Both the position numbers and the translations under genes were made by a program. The notes under the pieces were generated by a model. The model was not told the DNA's origin, made no database searches, and saw only the letters and a list, made by a program, of their open reading frames with translations. Source: Chloroflexota bacterium (GTDB taxonomy: Bacteria > Chloroflexota > Dehalococcoidia > UBA2979). From it: a stretch of DNA of 64,000 nt. The stretch spans positions 1 through 64,000 of the forward strand of contig QWJG01000001.1 in NCBI GenBank assembly GCA_009391845.1, written 5' to 3'. Shown one piece after another: positions 60,189-64,000 of this stretch (position 1 is its first letter; every line of letters begins with the position of its first letter).

Positions 60189-61340
60189 ATGACCGTGCTG
60201 ACAGAGATGCTCGGACGGCGCCGGCTGATGCAGCGACTCGCGATGGCTGGGGTCGCCTTGCCGCTGGTCGGGGCGGTCGGCTGCACCTCCGACGACACCA
60301 TCGAGGCGCGCGACGCCGCTCAGCGGGCTGTCGTCGACCGCGCGAACGCGACGCCCACCGCGACCAGCGAGGCCGCCAGCGTGGCCCAGGGTGGTGGGTC
60401 AACCAGCGCTCCGATCGTCCAGGACGCAGTGAACCTCGAGTACCTCCCAGTCGCGGAGATGCCCGGACCGATCAACCGTAGCGAGCCGGCTACGGTCCAG
60501 GTGTCGCTTGAGGTCCAGGAGCTCGATGGGAAGCTCGCCGACGGCGTCGGCTACCACTTCTGGACGTTCAACGGCACGATCCCGGGCCCGATGATCCGGG
60601 CACGCCAGGGCGACGACGTTGAACTGACGCTCACCAACCCGACGGAAAGCACGCTCGCGCACAACATCGACCTGCACGCCGTCACCGGCCCCGGTGGTGG
60701 CGCGACCCTGACTGGCGTCGCGAAGGGCGAGACCAAGGCCTTCCGCTTCAAGGCGATGCACCCGGGTGTGTACATCTACCACTGCGCTACACCGCCGATC
60801 GATCTGCACATCTCTGCCGGGATGTACGGGCTGATCGTCATCGAACCGCCCGAGGGCCTACCCCCCGTCGACCGCGAGTTCTACGTCTGCCAGGGCGAGA
60901 TTTACACCTCCGGCAAGGCCGGGGAGCCGGGCATGCAGCCGTTCGACCTGGAGCGGATGTCGGCGGAGAACCCCAGCTACGTCGTCTTCAACGGCGCCGT
61001 TGGTTCGGTCACCGGTGACCGCGCACTCAAGGCGAATGTTGGTGAACGGGTCCGCATCTTCTTCGGAGTGGGCGGCCCCAACAAGACCTCCAGCTTCCAC
61101 GTCATCGGCGAGATCTTCGACCGCGCCGCGACCTGGGGCTCGTTCAGCTCAATGGCCGAAAGTGTGCAGACGGTCTCCGTGGCTCCCGGCGGCGCAACGA
61201 TGGTCGAGTTCGACCTGGAGGTGCCTGGCACCTTCCTCCTCGTCGACCACGCGCTGAGCCGATTGCCGAAGGGCGCCGGCGGCCACCTGGTGGTCGAAGG
61301 TCCCGAGGCCCCCGAGATCTTCACCCAGATCGAGGCATAG
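60189..61340 (+). CDS. nirK: Copper-containing nitrite reductase
   Basis: The 383-residue periplasmic-type lipoprotein (lipobox LPLVGAVGC) reduces nitrite to NO. AHNIDLHAV carries type-1 and type-2 Cu His and the catalytic Asp, YHCATPPIDLHISAGM carries the His, Cys, His and Met ligands, SSFHVIGEIFD holds the second catalytic His and LLVDHALSR a type-2 His. All required ligands appear. The short C-to-H loop resembles class II NirK. ATG 60189 is chosen because AGAGGA precedes it; ATG 60159 lies in the palindrome and has no ribosome site. Confidence 0.93.
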   Translation: MTVLTEMLGRRRLMQRLAMAGVALPLVGAVGCTSDDTIEARDAAQRAVVDRANATPTATSEAASVAQGGGSTSAPIVQDAVNLEYLPVAEMPGPINRSEPATVQVSLEVQELDGKLADGVGYHFWTFNGTIPGPMIRARQGDDVELTLTNPTESTLAHNIDLHAVTGPGGGATLTGVAKGETKAFRFKAMHPGVYIYHCATPPIDLHISAGMYGLIVIEPPEGLPPVDREFYVCQGEIYTSGKAGEPGMQPFDLERMSAENPSYVVFNGAVGSVTGDRALKANVGERVRIFFGVGGPNKTSSFHVIGEIFDRAATWGSFSSMAESVQTVSVAPGGATMVEFDLEVPGTFLLVDHALSRLPKGAGGHLVVEGPEAPEIFTQIEA

Positions 61341-61418
61341 CGCAGCGATGACAGACCGATAGCCAATGCGATAGCGGGCGGGGCGGCCGAGGCCGTCCCA
61401 CCCGCGGGAGGCGCGTCG

Positions 61419-62210
61419 ATGGGCGCACGCAGAGCGGCAACGAGGCTCATCCAGACGGCCGGCGCGGGAATCGTGCTGGCCGTCGTTGCGCTCGGCTGCG
61501 CCGGCGGGACGCCCGAGGTGACCTCCACCGCGTCGACACCCGCCGCGCTGTGGCTGGCGCAGGCGGATGGATCGATCGTCACCGCTCCGACCGGGGAGGT
61601 GCTCGCCTCCGACCTGTTCCTCACGCGTCCCGCGAACGGGGGCCGGCAGGTCGCGTACGACGCGAGCCACGAGCGCCTCTGGTACTCCGACGACCACCAG
61701 AGCATCCACTCGATCGAACTCGCCACCGGCGCGGCCGGACCGGACCTCGGCCCGTTCTCCGATGTCGCCCTGTGGGGCTGCTCGGTCAACGGTCGCGCGC
61801 GCACCTTCGCCATCGACGAGGACCGCGAACGCCTGCTGGTTTCGGCGCTCGGCGGCGGCCTGCTGGCCTACGACCTCGACACCCTCGAGCTGGCTGGCGC
61901 GATTGGCCCGAGCCAACTCGAGGGGGTGGCGTTCGACTTCCGGCGCCTGACCGTCGATGGCGTTTCGGGCACCCTCTGGTAAAGCACCGCCACCGGCGTA
62001 CTGCATGAGTTCGATCTGCGGCGGGAGACGCCCGCCGGCCGGCAGATCGAGTTGCCGGCCACCCCTCGATCGATCGCGATCGATGAGGGCGCCGGCACGC
62101 TGCTGGTGATTGTTGATGAGGGCCTGGTCGCGATCGACCTCAAGACCCTCGCAGCCGGTGCGGGGTCGCCGACCGACGCCGTCGCGCTGACGTGGGTGGC
62201 GGGACGCTAG
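61419..62210 (+). pseudogene. Lipoprotein beta-propeller-like gene with in-frame stop
   Basis: The frame begins with a lipoprotein signal ending LGCAGG. It encodes strands typical of a beta-propeller, such as SIVTAPTGEVLASDL, LWYSDDHQSIHSIEL and LLVSALGGGLLAYDLDTLEL, up to TAA at 61980-61982. The same frame then stays open to TAG 62208-62210 with more such strands (TGVLHEFDL, GLVAIDLKTL). A single base change (TAA from TAC, for example) would explain it. The gene is downstream of nirK on the same strand and could have been co-transcribed. Confidence 0.72.
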
Positions 62211-62271
62211 GCGCGCCGACCCGGTCTCTGGACGCTAGACGCGATGTCCGGGGTCGCGGAGCGCGAGCGGA

Positions 62272-62727
62272 TCAGCTCTTGCCGCGGAGTTCCTCGAGTT
62301 CGGCCTCGAGTTCACGCATGCGGCGCCGCTGTGCGCGGTCCGACTCAAAGCGCTCGGTGATGTCCTGTGCCAGTGCGAGCGCGCCGATCACCTCGTCGCC
62401 CTGGTGGATCATCGCGAAGCTCAGCTCCACGTAGATCTCCTCGCCGTCCTTGCGCATCGCCTTCGTCGGCATCGCTTTCCCGGCGTACTTCGTCTCGCCC
62501 GCGGCGAGCGCACGGTCATAGCCGGTCCAGTGCGCGTCGCGGAACTTCTCCGGGACGATGATGTCCAGACTCTGGCCGATCGCCTCCTCGGCGGTGAAGC
62601 CGAAGATCCGCTCGGCCGCCTCGTTCCAAACCGTCACGGCGCCGTCGGGGCCCGCGAGGATCACGGCATGTGGAGCATGCGCCACGAGGTTCGCGTGGAG
62701 CGCCTCGGTGTCGATTTGGGTGGTCAT
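62272..62727 (-). CDS. PAS-domain protein
   Basis: The 151-residue protein is one PAS fold: NLVAHAPHAVILAGPDGAV, VWNEAAERIFGFTAEEAIGQ, DIIVPEKFRDAHWTGYDRAL, and VELSFAMIHQGDEVIGALAL. It ends in a short coiled-coil rich in Arg and Glu (about 130-150). No output domain is present, so it may sense a ligand and act through a partner. It lies in the same direction as the Rrf2 group, 64 bp downstream. Confidence 0.85.
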   Translation of the reverse strand: MTTQIDTEALHANLVAHAPHAVILAGPDGAVTVWNEAAERIFGFTAEEAIGQSLDIIVPEKFRDAHWTGYDRALAAGETKYAGKAMPTKAMRKDGEEIYVELSFAMIHQGDEVIGALALAQDITERFESDRAQRRRMRELEAELEELRGKS

Positions 62728-62791
62728 GCAGGTAGTTCCTTTCCGTCCGCCATGCCCGTCCGAATCCGATCGAACGCCCGGCGAATGAATC

Positions 62792-63514
62792 CTAAGCCGG
62801 AGTGAGCCGGTAGCTGCGTTCCAGTTCCCGCAGTCGGCCGATCAGCTCTGAATGACGTTGTACGTGGAAAATGTAGCGTGGCACGTTCTGGCCGGACGCC
62901 TGCCCCATGAAGGGCTCTCCCCAGAAGCTCAGCAGCGCTTCGACCCCGCCGGCTCCGGCGTTCGCGAAGATGACCGAGACCGGCTCGTGCAGACTGCTCC
63001 AGTGCGGTTCAAGGACCTTTTCGGCGCCACTACACCGCGCGAGCTTCGGCAGGACCGCCGTCTCCCAGCGCTGCCGTTCGCCTTCGTCGAGGACGAACTG
63101 AATCGAGGTCACGCGCGGATTCTCGACCGCCGGACGGAGTAGCACGTCGAACAGCGCCTGCGGTTCGAACATCGAGAGGCAGACGTTGAACCAGCTCATC
63201 TCGCCGGTCGCCTGCTCAGCGAACTGCGCACTGACCTCGCGCAGTCGGGCGGGGCCGATCAGTACCGTATCGGGCGGGGTAACGGCGGCGTGGATGTCGG
63301 CGAGGTCCACGACGGTCTGCGACAGCATCTCCTCGAGCCGCTCCTCGCGGCTCTCTCGCCGCAGGTCGCGTACGAGGATCAACGCGAGGATGACGAGGAC
63401 GATCGCCAGCAGCACACCCTCGTCGGCCACGTGCAGCAGATGAAGAACCAGCGCGATCACGGCGGCGGTGAGGCCGGCGATCGCCTCGACGTCGATCTGG
63501 CGGATTCGCTTCAT
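62792..63514 (-). CDS. Two-helix membrane protein with cytoplasmic domain, unknown
   Basis: The 240-residue protein has two transmembrane segments (about 10-24 and 33-49), then a charged coiled segment RRESREERLEEMLSQTVVDLAD, then an alpha/beta domain with ARLREVSAQFAEQA and LSMFEPQALFDVLL and HEPVSVIFANAGAGG. I do not recognise the domain. Its start lies 8 bp after the Rrf2 stop, so they are cotranscribed. Confidence 0.7.
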   Translation of the reverse strand: MKRIRQIDVEAIAGLTAAVIALVLHLLHVADEGVLLAIVLVILALILVRDLRRESREERLEEMLSQTVVDLADIHAAVTPPDTVLIGPARLREVSAQFAEQATGEMSWFNVCLSMFEPQALFDVLLRPAVENPRVTSIQFVLDEGERQRWETAVLPKLARCSGAEKVLEPHWSSLHEPVSVIFANAGAGGVEALLSFWGEPFMGQASGQNVPRYIFHVQRHSELIGRLRELERSYRLTPA

Positions 63515-63522
63515 CGCCGGGC

Positions 63523-63954
63523 TCAGGGCCGCGGGCTCGGAGGGAGCTCCGCTTTGACATCAAGGTCGGCGAACGTGGTCTGGCGTAGCTGCTCCAGCAT
63601 CGCGCTCTCGGCGTTGACCCAGGCCTGATGCACGGCGCAGATACCGCCGCTCTGACAGGGCACACCTCGGAGCAGGCAGTCGCGCGACTCGGTCTCGCCC
63701 TCGACGGCCTCGATCACCTGCAGCATCGTGATGTCGCGCGGGGGACGGGTCAATTGGTATCCACCGTCGGGCCCGGCGGTCGCCCGCAGGACGCCCCCCC
63801 GAACGAGGTCAGCCAGGATGCGTGAGAGGTACTTCGGTGGGATCGACATACGCTCGGCGATCTCGCGCGCCTTGCGGCGCTCACCGTGGCGCGCCGCGAC
63901 ATCGATCACGGCGCGAATCGCGTAGTCGCCTCGTTTGCCCAGCACCACCTGCAC
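63523..63954 (-). CDS. Rrf2-family transcriptional regulator (NsrR/IscR-like)
   Basis: The 143-residue protein has an N-terminal winged helix (GKRGDYAIRAV, then MSIPPKYLSRILADLVRGG and VLRATAGPDGGYQL) and the Cys cluster DCLLRGVPCQSGGICAVH, C-x5-C-x7-C, that holds an Fe-S cluster in NsrR and IscR. It may sense nitric oxide or iron-sulfur status. Nearby nirK makes NO, so NO control of nirK is plausible. The GTG at 63954 follows GGAGG at 5 nt; TTG 63966 is the alternative start. Confidence 0.85.
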   Translation of the reverse strand: MQVVLGKRGDYAIRAVIDVAARHGERRKAREIAERMSIPPKYLSRILADLVRGGVLRATAGPDGGYQLTRPPRDITMLQVIEAVEGETESRDCLLRGVPCQSGGICAVHQAWVNAESAMLEQLRQTTFADLDVKAELPPSPRP

Positions 63955-64000
63955 GCAAACCTCCAAGCGTTCACACGGCTCCGGTCCGAGAGTAGGTGGT

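Overview
The window is a dense, very GC-rich bacterial chromosome segment with short intergenic gaps, many 1-8 bp gene overlaps (ATGA, GTGA, TTGA, TGATG) and frequent GTG/TTG starts. Gene content suggests a member of the Chloroflexota, possibly near Dehalococcoidia/Tepidiforma or Thermomicrobia: a short IF2, an EF-G paralogue, a RemA-type DUF370 gene before gmk, and a phosphatidylinositol-mannoside-like lipid locus. This placement is inference from content, not a phylogeny. No tRNA, rRNA, CRISPR array, insertion sequence or integrase was recognised.

Layout. 1-9.0 kb: mixed accessory and envelope genes, namely a sensor-domain membrane protein cut by the window edge, a CAP-domain secreted protein, a universal stress protein, a sugar epimerase, small secreted and membrane proteins, an SRAP (HMCES/YedK) protein, a DUF6391 protein and a lysozyme-like plus beta-propeller pair. 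9.0-32.2 kb: an M50 protease and an HD protein, then a large aromatic amino-acid block: tyrA, aroA, remA-like, gmk, a methyltransferase, a pyrophosphatase, a tryptophan T-box leader, trpE, a Nudix-DinB fusion, trpG, trpD, trpC, trpF, trpB. After trpB come a frameshifted sulfotransferase and an opposite-strand cluster (two rSAM-associated glycosyltransferase-like proteins, a radical SAM protein and a membrane-anchored protein). Then the block resumes with a CPBP protease, trpA, aroH, scpA, ribF and tyrS. 32.3-42.2 kb (minus strand): EF-G-like protein, recJ, two fabF paralogues, fabD, bifunctional Nnr and acpS. 42.3-45.9 kb: folD, prfB with its programmed frameshift, and a peptidase-MA-like protein. 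45.9-52.1 kb: a PIM-like lipid locus (CDP-alcohol phosphatidyltransferase, PimA-like glycosyltransferase, PHP protein, two LpxL/PatA-type acyltransferases). 52.2-59.1 kb (minus strand): truB, rbfA, infB, nusA, proS. 59.2-64 kb: an Erm-like methyltransferase, a copper nitrite reductase (nirK), a broken lipoprotein propeller, and a three-gene minus-strand group that includes an NsrR/IscR-type Rrf2 regulator.

The most interesting points are regulatory. The trp leader is a complete T-box with a UGG specifier and a UGGC acceptor-binding bulge matching tRNA-Trp. It is followed by a second candidate control element, a short reading frame with a Shine-Dalgarno site and two adjacent Trp codons, whose stop codon overlaps the trpE start. 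Other signals are tandem 31-32 bp repeats that duplicate the stop-codon region of two unrelated genes, an Erm-like gene preceded by an overlapping leader frame, an operator-like palindrome at the nirK start site, an in-frame stop in a lipoprotein gene, and several genes with a -10 box exactly 6 nt before the start codon (probable leaderless transcripts).
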